A stretch of DNA of 64,000 nt from the NCBI GenBank assembly GCA_943735955.1, contig CALSEQ010000043.1, positions 501,001 through 565,000 on the forward strand, written 5' to 3'. Below, one piece after another: positions 20,903-33,836 of this stretch. Both the position numbers and the translations under genes were made by a program. This stretch comes from Piscicola geometra. Taxonomy: Eukaryota; Annelida; Clitellata; Hirudinida; Piscicolidae. Each line of letters begins with the position of its first letter. Position 1 is the stretch's first letter. The notes beneath the pieces are model-generated. The model saw only the letters and a program-made list of their open reading frames with translations, made no database searches and was not told the DNA's origin.

Positions 20903-23900
20903 CTACTCTAGGGGATTTTTCCTACGAGAACTCTGGTGCTTTTCAGAAAATTTGTTTTCTGAACACCTCAGTATAGGATCAGAGAAGAGCTTAAGAGCCC
21001 GTCGAAACTCTGTGAGTGAGCGGATCCAAACGGTCCGGCGCCCAAAAAGTCCAACCGGCAATGGCCGCAAGGTTCTTTGCTCAGTACTTCGAGGATACCG
21101 GACAAAGTGGAACAGACCTTGCTCTATGTCAACCCGGGCTAAAACCCCACAGGCATGCATAGAGTGTAGGATCGGTCACTGCCCCTGGATGCCTATGATA
21201 GGCCGCTGATCCTTATTCCCACCCACACACATCAGACAGTCCGAGGCAAATACGGCGCCAATTTTTTTACTTCTTTATCTTTACTCCCCATGCACCCCAC
21301 ACCAAATCCTTTTTACCCTCCAACCAAACCTACAGGAAAATGGTTGTCCTCACTGTCTCACCCTAATCCCAACCCCACACACATGGACAGCGCGAAAGAT
21401 CCATGGAGGATACACCGAACACCCCCACTGTTGTCACACAGCGATTTGTCACTTTCTCTGAAAGTTTCATTTCGATCGATAGGTGCCTCACCATTCTGTT
21501 GATAGCCTAGACGGCTGCTTTCTCTGTTTCCCTCGCCGGGAATTTTCCCTACTCTAGGGGATTTTTCCTACGAGAACTCTGGTGCTTTTCAGAAAATTTG
21601 TTTTCTGAACACCTCAGTATAGGATCAGAGAAGAGCTTAAGAGCCCGTCGAAACTCTGTGAGTGAGCGGATCCAAACGGTCCGGCGCCTAAAAAGTCCCA
21701 CCGGCAATGGCCGCAAGGTTCTTTGCTCAGTACTTCGAGGATACCGGACAAAGTGGAACTGACCTTGCTCTATGTCAACACGGGCTAAAACCCCACAGGC
21801 TTGCATAGAGTGTAGGATCGGTCACTGCCTCTGGATGCCTATCATAGGCCGCTGATCCTTACTCCCACCCACACACATGAGACAGTCCGAGGCCAATACG
21901 GGGCCAATTTTTTTACTTCTTTATCTTTACTCCCCATGCACCCCCACACTAAATCCTTTTTACCCCTCAACCAAACCTACAGGCAAATGGTTGTCCTCAC
22001 TGTCTCACCCTAATCACAACCCCACACACATGGACAGCGCGAAAGATCCATGAAGGATACACCGAACACCCCCACTGTTGTCACACAGCGATTTGTCACT
22101 TTCTCTGAAAGTTTCATTTCGATCGATAGGTGCCTCACCACTCTGTTGATAGCCTAGACGGCTGCTTTCTCTGTTTCCCTCGCCGGAAATTTTCCCTACT
22201 CTAGGGGATTTTTCCTACGAGAACTCTGGTGCTTTTCAGAAAATTTGTTTTCTGAACACCTCAGTATAGGATCAGAGAAGAGCTTAAGAGCCCGTCGAAA
22301 CTCTGTGAGTGAGCGGATCCAAACGGTCCGGCGCCTAAAAAGTCCCACCGGCAATGGCCGCAAGGTTCTTTGCTCAGTACTTCGAGGATACCGGACAAAG
22401 TGGAACTGACCTTGCTCTATGTCAACACGGGCTAAAACCCCACAGGCTTGCATAGAGTGTAGGATCGGTCACTGCCTCTGGATGCCTATCATAGGCCGCT
22501 GATCCTTACTCCCACCCACACACATGAGACAGTCCGAGGCCAATACGGGGCCAATTTTTTTACTTCTTTATCTTTACTCCCCATGCACCCCCACACTAAA
22601 TCCTTTTTACACCTCAACCAAACCTACAGGCAAATGGTTGTCCTCACTGTCTCACCCTAATCACAACCCCACACACATGGACAGCGCGAAAGATCCATGA
22701 AGGATACACCGAACACCCCCACTGTTGTCACACAGCGATTTGTCACTTTCTCTGAAAGTTTCATTTCGATCGATAGGTGCCTCACCACTCTGTTGATAGC
22801 CTAGACGGCTGCTTCCTCTGTTTCCCTCGCCGGAAATTTTCCCTACTCTAGGGGATTTTTCCTACGAGAACTCTGGTGCTTTTCAGAAAATTTGTTTTCT
22901 GAACACCTCAGTATAGGATCAGAGAAGAGCTTAAGAGCCCGTCGAAACTCTGTGAGTGAGCGGATCCAAACGGTCCGGCGCCCAAAAAGTCCCACCGGCA
23001 ATGGCCGCAAGGTTCTTTGCTCAGTACTTCGAGGATACCGGACAAAGTGGAACAGACCTTGCTCTATGTCAACACGGGCTAAAACCCCACAGGCTTGCAT
23101 AGAGTGTAGGATCGGTCACTGCCCCTGGATGCCTATGATAGGCCGCTGATCCTTACTCCCACCCACACACATCAGACAGTCCGAGGCCAATACGGCGCCA
23201 ATTTTTTTACTTCTTTATCTTTACTCCCCATGCACCCCCACACCAAATTCTTTTTACCCTCCAACCAAACCTACAGGCAAATGGTTGTCCTCACTGTCTC
23301 ACCCTAATCCCAACCCCACACACATGGACAGCGCGAAAGATCCATGGAGGATACACCGAACACCCCCACTGTTGTCAAACAGCGATTTGTCACTTTCTCT
23401 GAAAGTTTCATTTCGATCGATAGGTGCCTCACCACTCTGTTGATAGCCTAGACGGCTGCTTTCTCTGTTTCCCTCGCCGGAAATTTTCCCTACTCTAGGG
23501 GATTTTTCCTACGAGAACTCTGGTGCTTTTCAGAAAATTTGTTTTCTGAACACCTCAGTATAGGATCAGAGAAGAGCTTAAGAGCCCGTCGAAACTCTGT
23601 GAGTGAGCGGATCCAAACGGTCCGGCGCCCAAAAAGTCCCACCGGCAATGGCCGCAAGGTTCTTTGCTCAGTACTTCGAGGATACCGGACAAAGTGGAAC
23701 AGACCTTGCTCTATGTCAACACGGGCTAAAACCCCACAGGCTTGCATAGAGTGTAGGATCGGTCACTGCCCCTGGATGCCTATGATAGGCCGCTGATCCT
23801 TACTCCCACCCACACACATCAGACAGTCCGAGGCCAAAACGGCGCCAATTTTTTTACTTCTTTATCTTTACTCCCCATGCACCCCCACACCAAATTCTTT

Positions 23901-24136
23901 TTACCTTCCAACCAAACCTACAGGCAAATGGTTGTCCTCACTGTCTCACCCTAATCCTAACCCCACACACATGGACAGCGCGAAAGATCCATGGAGGATA
24001 CACCGAACACCCCCACTGTTGTCAAACAGCGATTTGTCACTTTCTCTGAAAGTTTCATTTCGATCGAAAGGTGCCTCACCACTCTGTTGACAGCCTAGAC
24101 GGCTGCTTTCTCTGTTTCCCTCGCCGGAAATTTTCC
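20903..24136 (+). repeat. transition-zone monomers 33-37
   Basis: Units start at 20903, 21549, 22196, 22843 and 23490. Unit 33 has TCCAACC, ACCCGGG, GGCATGCAT, CTTATTCCC, GGCAAATACGG and a one-C deletion in the C5 run (646 bp). It is the first unit in the window whose length is not 647. Units 34 and 35 return to early-type states and are a near-identical pair sharing GCGCCTAAAAAG, GGAACTGAC and CCTATCATAGG. Units 36 and 37 are ordinary early units. The succession 32-33-34 recurs in part as 37-38-39. Confidence 0.93.
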
Positions 24137-27100
24137 CTACTCTAGGGGATTTTTCCTACGAGAACTCTGGTGCTTTTCAGAAAATTTGTTTTCTGAACAC
24201 CTCAGTATAGGATCAGAGAAGAGCTTAAGAGCCCGTCGAAACTCTGTGAGTGAGCGGATCCAAACGGTCCGGCGCCCAAAAAGTCCAACCGGCAATGGCC
24301 GCAAGGTTCTTTGCTCAGTACTTCGAGGATATCGGACAAAGTGGAACAGACCTTGCTCTATGTCAACCCGGGCTAAAACCCCACAGGCATGCATAGAGTG
24401 TAGGATCGGTCACTGCCCCTGGATGCCTATGATAGGCCGCTGATCCTTATTCCCACCCACACACATCAGACAGTCCGAGGCAAATACGGCGCCAATTTTT
24501 TTACTTCTTTATCTTTACTCCCCATGCACCCCACACCAAATCCTTTTTACCCTCCAACCAAACCTACAGGCAAATGGTTGTCCTCACTGTCTCACCCTAA
24601 TCCCAACCCCACACACATGGACAGCGCGAAAGATCCATGGAGGATACACCGAACACCCCCACTGTTGTCACACAGCGATTTGTCACTTTCTCTGAAAGTT
24701 TCATTTCGATCGATAGGTGCCTCACCATTCTGTTGATAGCCTAGACGGCTGCTTTCTCTGTTTCCCTCGCCGGGAATTTTCCCTACTCTAGGGGATTTTT
24801 CCTACGAGAACTCTGGTGCTTTTCAGAAAATTTGTTTTCTGAACACCTCAGTATAGGATCAGAGAAGAGCTTAAGAGCCCGTCAAAACTCTGTGAGTGAG
24901 CGGATCCGAACGGTCCGGCGCCCAAAAAGTCCAACCGGCAATGGCCGCAAGTTTCTTTGCTCAGTACTTCGAGGATACCGGACAAAGTGGAACAGACCTT
25001 GCTCTATGTCAACCCGGGCTAAAACCCCACAGGCTTGCATAGAGTGTAGGATCGGTCACTGCCCCTGGATGCCTATGATAGGCCGCTGATCCTTACTCCC
25101 ACCCACACACATGAGACAGTCCGAGGCCAATACGGCGCCAATTTTTTTACTTCTTTTTCTTTACTCCCCATGCACCCCCACACCAATTCCTTTTTACCCC
25201 TCAACCAAACCTACAGGCAAATGGTTTTCCTCACTGTCTCACCCTAATCCCAACCCCACACACATGGACAGCGCGAAAGATCCATGGAGGATACACCGAA
25301 CACCCCCACTAAGGTCAAACAGCGATTTGTCACTTTCTCTGAAAGTTTCATTTCGATCGATAGGTGCCTCACCACTCTGTTGACAGCCTAGACGGCTGCT
25401 TTCTCTGTTTCCCTCGCCGGAAATTTTCCCTACTCTAGGGGATTTTTCCTACGAGAACTCTGGTGCTTTTCAGAAAATTTGTTTTCTGAACATCTCAGTA
25501 TAGGATCAGAGAAGAGCTTAAGAGCCCGTCGAACTTCTGTGAGTGAGCGGATCCAAATGGTCCGGCGCCCAAAAAGTCCAACCGGCAATGGCCGCAAGGT
25601 TCTTTGCTCAGTACTTCGAGGATACCGGACAAAGTGGAACAGACCTTGCTCTATGTCAACCCGGGTTAAAACCCCACAGGCATGCATAGAGTGTAGGATC
25701 GGTCACTGCCCCTGGATGCCTATGATAGGCCGCTGATCCTTATTCCCACCCACACACATCAGACAGTCCGAGGCAAATACGGCGCCAATTTTTTTACTTC
25801 TTTATCTTTACTCCCCATGCACCCCACACCAAATCCTTTTTACCCTCCAACCAAACCTACAGGCAAATGGTTGTCCTCACTGTCTCACCCTAATCCCAAC
25901 CCCACACACATGGACAGCGCGAAAGATCCATGGAGGATACACCGAACACCCCCACTGTTGTCACACAGCGATTTGTCACTTTCTCTGAAAGTTTCATTTC
26001 GATCAATAGGTGCCTCACCATTCTGTTGATAGCCTAGACGGCTGCTTTCTCTGTTTCCCTCGCCGGGAATTTTCCCTACTCTAGGGGATTTTTCCTACGA
26101 GAACTCTGGTGCTTTTCAGAAAATTTGTTTTCTGAACACCTCAGTATAGGATCAGAGAAGAGCTTAAGAGCCCGTCAAAACTCTGTGAGTGAGCGGATCC
26201 AAACGGTCCGGCGCCCAAAAAGTCCAACCGGCAATGGCCGCAAGTTTCTTTGCTCAGTACTTCGAGGATACCGGACAAAGTGGAACAGACCTTGCTCTAT
26301 GTCAACCCGGGCTAAAACCCCACAGGCTTGCATAGAGTGTAGGATCGGTCACTGCCCCTGGATGCCTATGATAGGCCGCTGATCCTTACTCCCACCCACA
26401 CACATGAGACAGTCCGAGGCCAATACGGCGCCAATTTTTTTACTTCTTTATCTTTACTCCCCATGCACCCCCACACCAATTCCTTTTTACCCCTCAACCA
26501 AACCTACAGGCAAATGGTTGTCCTCACTGTCTCACCCTAATCCCAACCCCACACACATGGACAGCGCGAAAGATCCATGGAGGATACACCGAACACCCCC
26601 ACTGTTGTCAAACAGCGATTTGTCACTTTCTCTGAAAGTTTCATTTCGATCGATAGGTGCCTCACCACTCTGTTGACAGCCTAGACGGCTGCTTTCTCTG
26701 TTTCCCTCGCCGGAAATTTTCCCTACTCTAGGGGATTTTTCCTACGAGAACTCTGGTGCTTTTCAGAAAATTTGTTTTCTGAACATCTCAGTATAGGATC
26801 AGAGAAGAGCTTAAGAGCCCGTCGAAACTCTGTGAGTGAGCGGATCCAAACGGTCCGGCGCCCAAAAAGTCCAACCGGCAATGGCCGCAAGGTTCTTTGC
26901 TCAGTACTTCGAGGATACCGGACAAAGTGGAACAGACCTTGCTCTATGTCAACCCGGGCTAAAACCCCACAGGCATGCATAGAGTGTAGGATCGGTCACT
27001 GCCCCTGGATGCCTATGATAGGCCGCTGATCCTTATTCCCACCCACACACATCAGACAGTCCGAGGCAAATACGGCGTCAATTTTTTTACTTCTTTATCT

Positions 27101-27368
27101 TTAATCCCCATGCACCCCACACCAAATCCTTTTTACCCTCCAACCAAACCTACAGGCAAATGGTTGTCCTCACTGTCTCACCCTAATCCCAACCCCACAC
27201 ACATGGACAGCGCGAAAGATCCATGGAGGATACACCGAACACCCCCACTGTTGTCACACAGCGATTTGTCACTTTCTCTGAAAGTTTCATTTCGATCGAT
27301 AGGTGCCTCACCATTCTGTTGATAGCCTAGACGGCTGCTTTCTCTGTTTCCCTCGCCGGGAATTTTCC
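24137..27368 (+). repeat. 1293-bp dimer higher-order repeat (units 38-42)
   Basis: Units start at 24137, 24783, 25430, 26076 and 26723. Odd members (24137, 25430, 26723) have GGCATGCAT, CTTATTCCC, GGCAAATACGG and the short C4 run. Even members (24783, 26076) have GTCAAAACTC, GCAAGTTTC, GGCTTGCAT, ATGAGACAG and CCAATTCC. The period is 1293 bp (646 + 647). GTCAAAACTC is a CpG-to-CpA change that puts a TGA in the minus-strand frame of every even unit. Confidence 0.95.
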
Positions 27369-29306
27369 CTACTCTAGGGGATTTTTCCTACGAGAACTCT
27401 GGTGCTTTTCAGAAAATTTGTTTTCTGAACACCTCAGTATAGGATCAGAGAAGAGCTTAAGAGCCCGTCAAAACTCTGTGAGTGAGCGGATCCAAACGGT
27501 CCGGCGCCCAAAAAGTCCAACCGGCAATGGCCGCAAGTTTCTTTGCTCAGTACTTCGAGGATACCGGACAAAGTGGAACAGACCTTGCTCTATGTCAACC
27601 CGGGCTAAAACCCCACAGGCATGCATAGAGTGTAGGATCGGTCACTGCCCCTGGATGCCTATGATAGGCCGCTGATCCTTATTCCCACCCACACACATCA
27701 GACAGTCCGAGGCAAATACGGCGCCAATTTTTTTACTTCTTTATCTTTAATCCCCATGCACCCCACACCAAATCCTTTTTACCCTCCAACCAAACCTACA
27801 GGCAAATGGTTGTCCTCACTGTCTCACCCTAATCCCAACCCCACACACATGGACAGCGCGAAAGATCCATGGAGGATACACCGAACACCCCCACTGTTGT
27901 CACACAGCGATTTGTCACTTTCTCTGAAAGTTTCATTTCGATCGATAGGTGCCTCACCATTCTGTTGATAGCCTAGACGGCTGCTTTCTCTGTTTCCCTC
28001 GCCGGGAATTTTCCCTACTCTAGGGGATTTTTCCTACGAGAACTCTGGTGCTTTTCAGAAAATTTGTTTTCTGAACACCTCAGTATAGGATCAGAGAAGA
28101 GCTTAAGAGCCCGTCAAAACTCTGTGAGTGAGCGGATCCAAACGGTCCGGCGCCCAAAAAGTCCAACCGGCAATGGCCGCAAGTTTCTTTGCTCAGTACT
28201 TCGAGGATACCGGACAAAGTGGAACAGACCTTGCTCTATGTCAACCCGGGCTAAAACCCCACAGGCATGCATAGAGTGTAGGATCGGTCACTGCCCCTGG
28301 ATGCCTATGATAGGCCGCTGATCCTTATTCCCACCCACACACATCAGACAGTCCGAGGCAAATACGGCGCCAATTTTTTTACTTCTTTATCTTTAATCCC
28401 CATGCACCCCACACCAAATCCTTTTTACCCTCCAACCAAACCTACAGGCAAATGGTTGTCCTCACTGTCTCACCCTAATCCCAACCCCACACACATGGAC
28501 AGCGCGAAAGATCCATGGAGGATACACCGAACACCCCCACTGTTGTCACACAGCGATTTGTCACTTTCTCTGAAAGTTTCATTTCGATCGATAGGTGCCT
28601 CACCATTCTGTTGATAGCCTAGACGGCTGCTTTCTCTGTTTCCCTCGCCGGGAATTTTCCCTACTCTAGGGGATTTTTCCTACGAGAACTCTGGAGCTTT
28701 TCAGAAAATTTGTTTTCTGAACACCTCAGTATAGGATCAGAGAAGAGCTTAAGAGCCCGTCAAAACTCTGTGAGTGAGCGGATCCAAACGGTCCGGCGCC
28801 CAAAAAGTCCAACCGGCAATGGCCGCAAGTTTCTTTGCTCAGTACTTTGAGGATACCGGACAAAGTGGAACAGACCTTGCTCTATGTCAACCCGGGCTAA
28901 AACCCCACAGGCATGCATAGAGTGTAGGATCGGTCACTGCCCCTGGATGCCTATGATAGGCCGCTGATCCTTATTCCCACCCACACACATCAGACAGTCC
29001 GAGGCAAATACGGCGCCAATTTTTTTACTTCTTTATCTTTACTCCCCATGCACCCCACACCAAATCCTTTTTACCCTCCAACCAAACCTACAGGCAAATG
29101 GTTGTCCTCACTGTCTCACCCTAATCCCAACCCCACACACATGGACAGCGCGAAAGATCCATGGAGGATACACCGAACACCCCCACTGTTGTCACACAGC
29201 GATTTGTCAATTTCTCTGAAAGTTTCATTTCGATCGATAGGTGCCTCACCATTCTGTTGATAGCCTAGACGGCTGCTTTCTCTGTTTCCCTCGCCGGGAA
29301 TTTTCC
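27369..29306 (+). repeat. homogenised run of 646-bp monomers (units 43-45)
   Basis: Units at 27369, 28015 and 28661 are nearly identical and all 646 bp. They combine the GTCAAAACTC / GCAAGTTTC left half of the even dimer members with the GGCATGCAT / CTTATTCCC / GGCAAATACGG / C4 right half of the odd members. This hybrid looks like the product of an out-of-register exchange between the two dimer halves, followed by single-unit amplification. Unit 45 adds CTCTGGAGC and a CpG change to TTTGAGG (28848). Confidence 0.92.
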
Positions 29307-32300
29307 CTACTCTAGGGGATTTTTCCTACGAGAACTCTGGTGCTTTTCAGAAAATTTGTTTTCTGAACACCTCAGTATAGGATCAGAGAAGAGCTTAAGA
29401 GCCCGTCAAAACTCTGTGAGTGAGCGGATCCAAACGGTCCGGCGCCCAAAAAGTCCAACCGGCAATGGCCGCAAGTTTCTTTGCTCAGTACTTCGAGGAT
29501 ACCGGACAAAGTGGAACAGACCTTGCTCTATGTCAACCCGGGCTAAAACCCCACAGGCATGCATAGAGTGTAGGATCGGTCACTGCCCCTGGATGCCTAT
29601 GATAGGCCGCTGATCCTTACTCCCACCCACACACATGAGACAGTCCGAGGCCAACACGGCGTTATTTTTTTTACTTCTTTATCTTTACTCCCTATGCACC
29701 CCAACACCAAATCCTTTTTACCCCCCAACCAAACCTACAGGCAAATGGTTGTCCTCCCTGTCTCACCCTGATCCCAACCCCACAAACATGGACAGCTCGA
29801 AAGAGCCATGGAGGATACACCGAACACCCCCACTTTTGTCACACAGCGATTTGTCACTTTCTCTGAAAGTTTCATTTCGATCGATAGGTGCCTCACCACT
29901 CTGTTGACAGCCTAGACGGCTGCTTTCTCTATTTCCCTCGCCGGAAATTTTCCCTACTCTAGGGGATTTTTCCTACGAGAACTCTGGTGCTTTTCAGAAA
30001 ATTTGTTTTCTGAACACCTCAGTATAGGATCAGAGAAGAGCTTAAGAGCCCGTCGAAACTCTGTGAGTTGGCGGATCCAAACGGTCCGGCGCCCAAAAAG
30101 TCCAACCGGCAATGGCCGCAAGGTTCTTTGCTCAGTACTTCGAGGATACCGGACAAAGTGGAACAGACCTTGCTCTATGTCAACCCGGGCTAAAACCCCA
30201 CAGGCATGCATAGAGTGTAGGATCGGTCACTGCCCCTGGATGCCTATGATAGGACGCTGATCCTTATTCCCACCCACACACATCAGACAGTCCGAGGCAA
30301 ATACGGCGCCAATTTTTTTACTTCTTTATCTTTACTCCCCATGCACCCCACACCAAATCCTTTTTACCCCCCAACCAAACCTACCGGCAAATGGTTGTCC
30401 TCACTGTCTCACCCTAATCCCAACCCCACAAACATGGACAGCTCGAAAGATCCATGGAGGATACACCGAACACCCCCACTGTTGTCACACAGCGATTTGT
30501 CAATTTCTCTGAAAGTTTCATTTCGATCGATAGGTGCCTCACCACTCTGTTGATAGCCTAGACGGCTGCTTTCTCTGTTTTCCACGCCGGAAATTTTCCC
30601 TACTCTAGGGGATTTTTCCTACGAGAACTCTGGTGCTTTTCAGAAAATTTGTTTTTTGAACACCTCAGTATAGGATCAGAGAAGAGCTTAAGAGCCCGTC
30701 GAAACTCTGTGAGTGAGCGGATCCAAACGGTCCGGCGCCCAAAAAGTCCAACCGGAAATGGCCGCAAGGTTCTTTGCTCAGTACTTCGAGGATACCGGAC
30801 AAAGTGGAACAGACCTTGCTCTATGTCAACCCGGGCTAAAACCCCACAGGCTTGCATAGAGTGTAGGATCGGTCACTGCCCCTGGATGCCTATGAAAGGC
30901 CGCTGATCCTTACTCCCATCCACACACATGAGACAGTCCGAGGCCAATACGGCGCCAATTTTTTTACTTCTTTATCTTCACTCCCCATGCACCCCCACAC
31001 CAAATCCTTTTTACCCCCCAACCAAACCTACAGGCAAATGGTTGTCCTCACTGTCTCACCCTAATCCCAACCCCACAAACATGGACAGCTCGAAAGATCC
31101 ATGGAGGATACACCGAACACCCCCACTGTTGTCACACAGCGATTTGTCACTTTCTCTGAAAGTTTCATTTCGATCGATAGGTGCCTCACCACTCTGTTGA
31201 CAGCCTAGACGGCTGCTTTCTCTGTTTCCCTCGCCAGAAATGTTCCCTACTCTAGGGGATTTTTCCTACGAGAACTCTGGTGCTTTTCAGAAAATTTGTT
31301 TTCTGAACACCTCAGTATAGGATCAGAGAAGAGCTTAAGAGCCCGTCGAAACTCTGTGAGTTGGCGGATCCAAACGGTCCGGCGCCCAAAAAGTCCAACC
31401 GGCAATGGCCGCAAGGTTCTTTGCTCAGTACTTCGAGGATACCGGACAAAGTGGAACAGACCTTGCTCTATGTCAACCCGGGCTAAAACCCCACAGGCAT
31501 GCATAGAGTGTAGGATCGGTCACTGCCCCTGGATGCCTATGATAGGACGCTGATCCTTATTCCCACCCACACACATCAGACAGTCCGAGGCAAATACGGC
31601 GCCAATTTTTTTACTCCTTTATCTTCACTCCCCATGCACCCCAACACCAAATCCTTTTTACTACCCAACCAAACCTACAGGCAAATGGTTTTCCTCTCTG
31701 TCTCACCCTAATCCCAACCCCACAAACATGGACAGCGCGAAAGATCCATGGAGGATACACCGAACACCCCCACTGTTGTCACACAGCGATTTGTCACTTT
31801 CTCTGAAAGTTTCATTTCGATCGATAGGTGCCTCACCACTCTGTTGATAGCCTAGACGGCTGCTTTCTCTGTTTTCCACGCCGGAAATTTTCCCTACTCT
31901 AGGGGATTTTTCCTACGAGAACTCTGGTGCTTTTCAGAAAATTTGTTTTTTGAACACGTCAGTATAGGATCAGAGAAGAGCTTAAGAGCCCGTCGAAACT
32001 CTGTTAGTGAGCGGATCCAAACGGTCCGGCGCCCAAAAAGTCCAACCGGCAATGGCCGCAAGGTTCTTTGCTCAGTACTTCGAGGATACCGGACAAAGTG
32101 GAACAGACCTTGCTCTATGTCAACCCGGGCTAAAACCCCACAGGCTTGCATAGAGTGTAGGATCGGTCACTGCCCCTGGATGCCTATGATAGGCCGCTGA
32201 TCCTTACTCCCACCCACACACATGAGACAGTCCGAGGCCAATACGGCGCCAATTTTTTTACTTCTTTATATTTACTCCCCATGCACCCCCACACCAAATC

Positions 32301-32540
32301 CTTTTTACCCCCCAACCAAACCTACAGGCAAATGGTTGTCGTCACTGTCTCACCCTAATCCTAACCCCACACACATGGACAGCGCGAAAGATCCATGGAG
32401 GATACACCGAACACCCCCACTGTTGTCACACAGCGATTTGTCACTTTCTCTGAAAGTTTCATTTCGATCGATAGGTGCCTCACCATTCTGTTGATAGCCT
32501 AGACGGCTGCTTTCTCTGTTTCCCTCGCCGGAAATTTTCC
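29307..32540 (+). repeat. monomers 46-50 with a 1293/1294-bp dimer
   Basis: Units start at 29307, 29954, 30600, 31247 and 31894. Units 47 and 49 share GAGTTGGCGG, ATAGGACGC and GGCATGCAT, and each is followed by GTTTTCCACGCC. Units 48 and 50 share GTTTTTTGAACAC, which weakens the hairpin. The spacers share CACAAACATGG, and several also share AGCTCGAAAG. The right half of unit 46 is unusually divergent: GGCGTTATTTT, CTCCCTATGC, CCTCCCTG, CCTGATCC and CTTTTGTC. Confidence 0.92.
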
Positions 32541-33836
32541 CTACTCCTGGGGGATTTTTCCTACGAGAACTCTGGTGCTTTTCAGAAAATTTGTTTTCTG
32601 AACACCTCAGTATAGGATCAGAGAAGAGCTTAAGAGCCCGTCGAAACTCTGTGAGTGAGCGGATCCAAACGGTCCGGCGCCCAAAAAGTCCAACCGGCAA
32701 TGGCCGCAAGGTTCTTTGCTCAGTACTTCGAGGATACCGGACAAAGTGGAACAGACCTGGCTCTATGTCAACCCGGGCTAAAACCCCACAGGCTTGCATA
32801 GAGTGTAGGATCGGTCACTGCCCCTGGATGCCTATGATAGGCCGCTGATCCTTACTCCCACCCACACACATGAGACAGTCCGAGGCCAATACGGCGCTAA
32901 TTTTTTTACTTCTTTATCTTTACTCCCCATGCACCCCCACACCAAATCCTTTTTACCCCCCAACCAAACCTACAGGCAAATGGTTGTCCTCACTGTCTCA
33001 CCCTAATCCCAACTCCACACACATGGACAGCGCGAAAGATCCATGGAGGATACACCGAACACCCCCACTGTTGTCACACAGCGATTTGTCACTTTCTCTG
33101 AAAGTTTCATTTCGATCGATAGGTACCTCACCACTCTGTTGATAGCCTAGACGGCTGCTTTCTCTGTTTCCCTTGCCGGAAATTTTCCCTACTCTAAGGG
33201 ATTTTTCCTACGAGAACTCTGGTGCTTTTCAGAAAATTTGTTTTCTGAACACCTCAGTATAGGATCAGAGAAGAGCTTAAGAGCCCGTCGAAACTCTGTG
33301 AGTGAGCGGATCCAAACGGTCCGGCGCCCAAAAAGTCCAACCGGCAATGGCCGCAAGGTTCTTTGCTCAGTACTTCGAGGATACCGGACAAAGTGGAACA
33401 GACTTTGCTCTATGTCAACCCGGGCTAAAACCCCACAGGCTTGCATAGAATGTAGGATCGGTCACTGCCCTTGGATGCCTATGATAGGCCGCTGATCCTT
33501 ACTCCCACCCACACACATGAGACAGTCCGAGGCCAATACAGCGCCAATTTTTTTTACTTCTTTATCTTTACTCCCCATGCACCCCCACACCAAATCCTTT
33601 TTACTACCCAACCAAACCTACAGGCAAATGGTTGTCTATACTGTCTCACCCTAATCCCAACCCCACACACATGGACAGCGCAAAAGATCCATGGAGGATA
33701 CACCGAACACCCCCACTGTTGTCACACAGCGATTTTTCACTTTCTCTTAAAGTTTCATTTCGATCGATAGGTGCCTCACCACTCTGTTGATAGCCTAGAC
33801 GGCTGTTTTCTCTGTTTCCCTCGCCGGAAATTTTCC
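32541..33836 (+). repeat. late-family monomers 51-52
   Basis: Units start at 32541 and 33189. From here on the C-rich tract is mostly TTTTTACCCCCCAAC and the CA-rich segment mostly ATGAGACAG. Unit 51 has a one-base insertion at the unit start (CTACTCCTGGGGG), making it 648 bp and removing the usual stop of the minus-strand frame, which then reads through to a 149-codon open frame (32350-32799). Unit 52 has CTAAGGG, a T8 tract, ACTACCC and TCTATACTG, anticipating the next block. Confidence 0.92.

Noticed and set aside
32350..32799. 149-codon minus-strand open frame
   Set aside because: It is the 85-codon frame extended by a one-base insertion at the unit start, present in one unit only.
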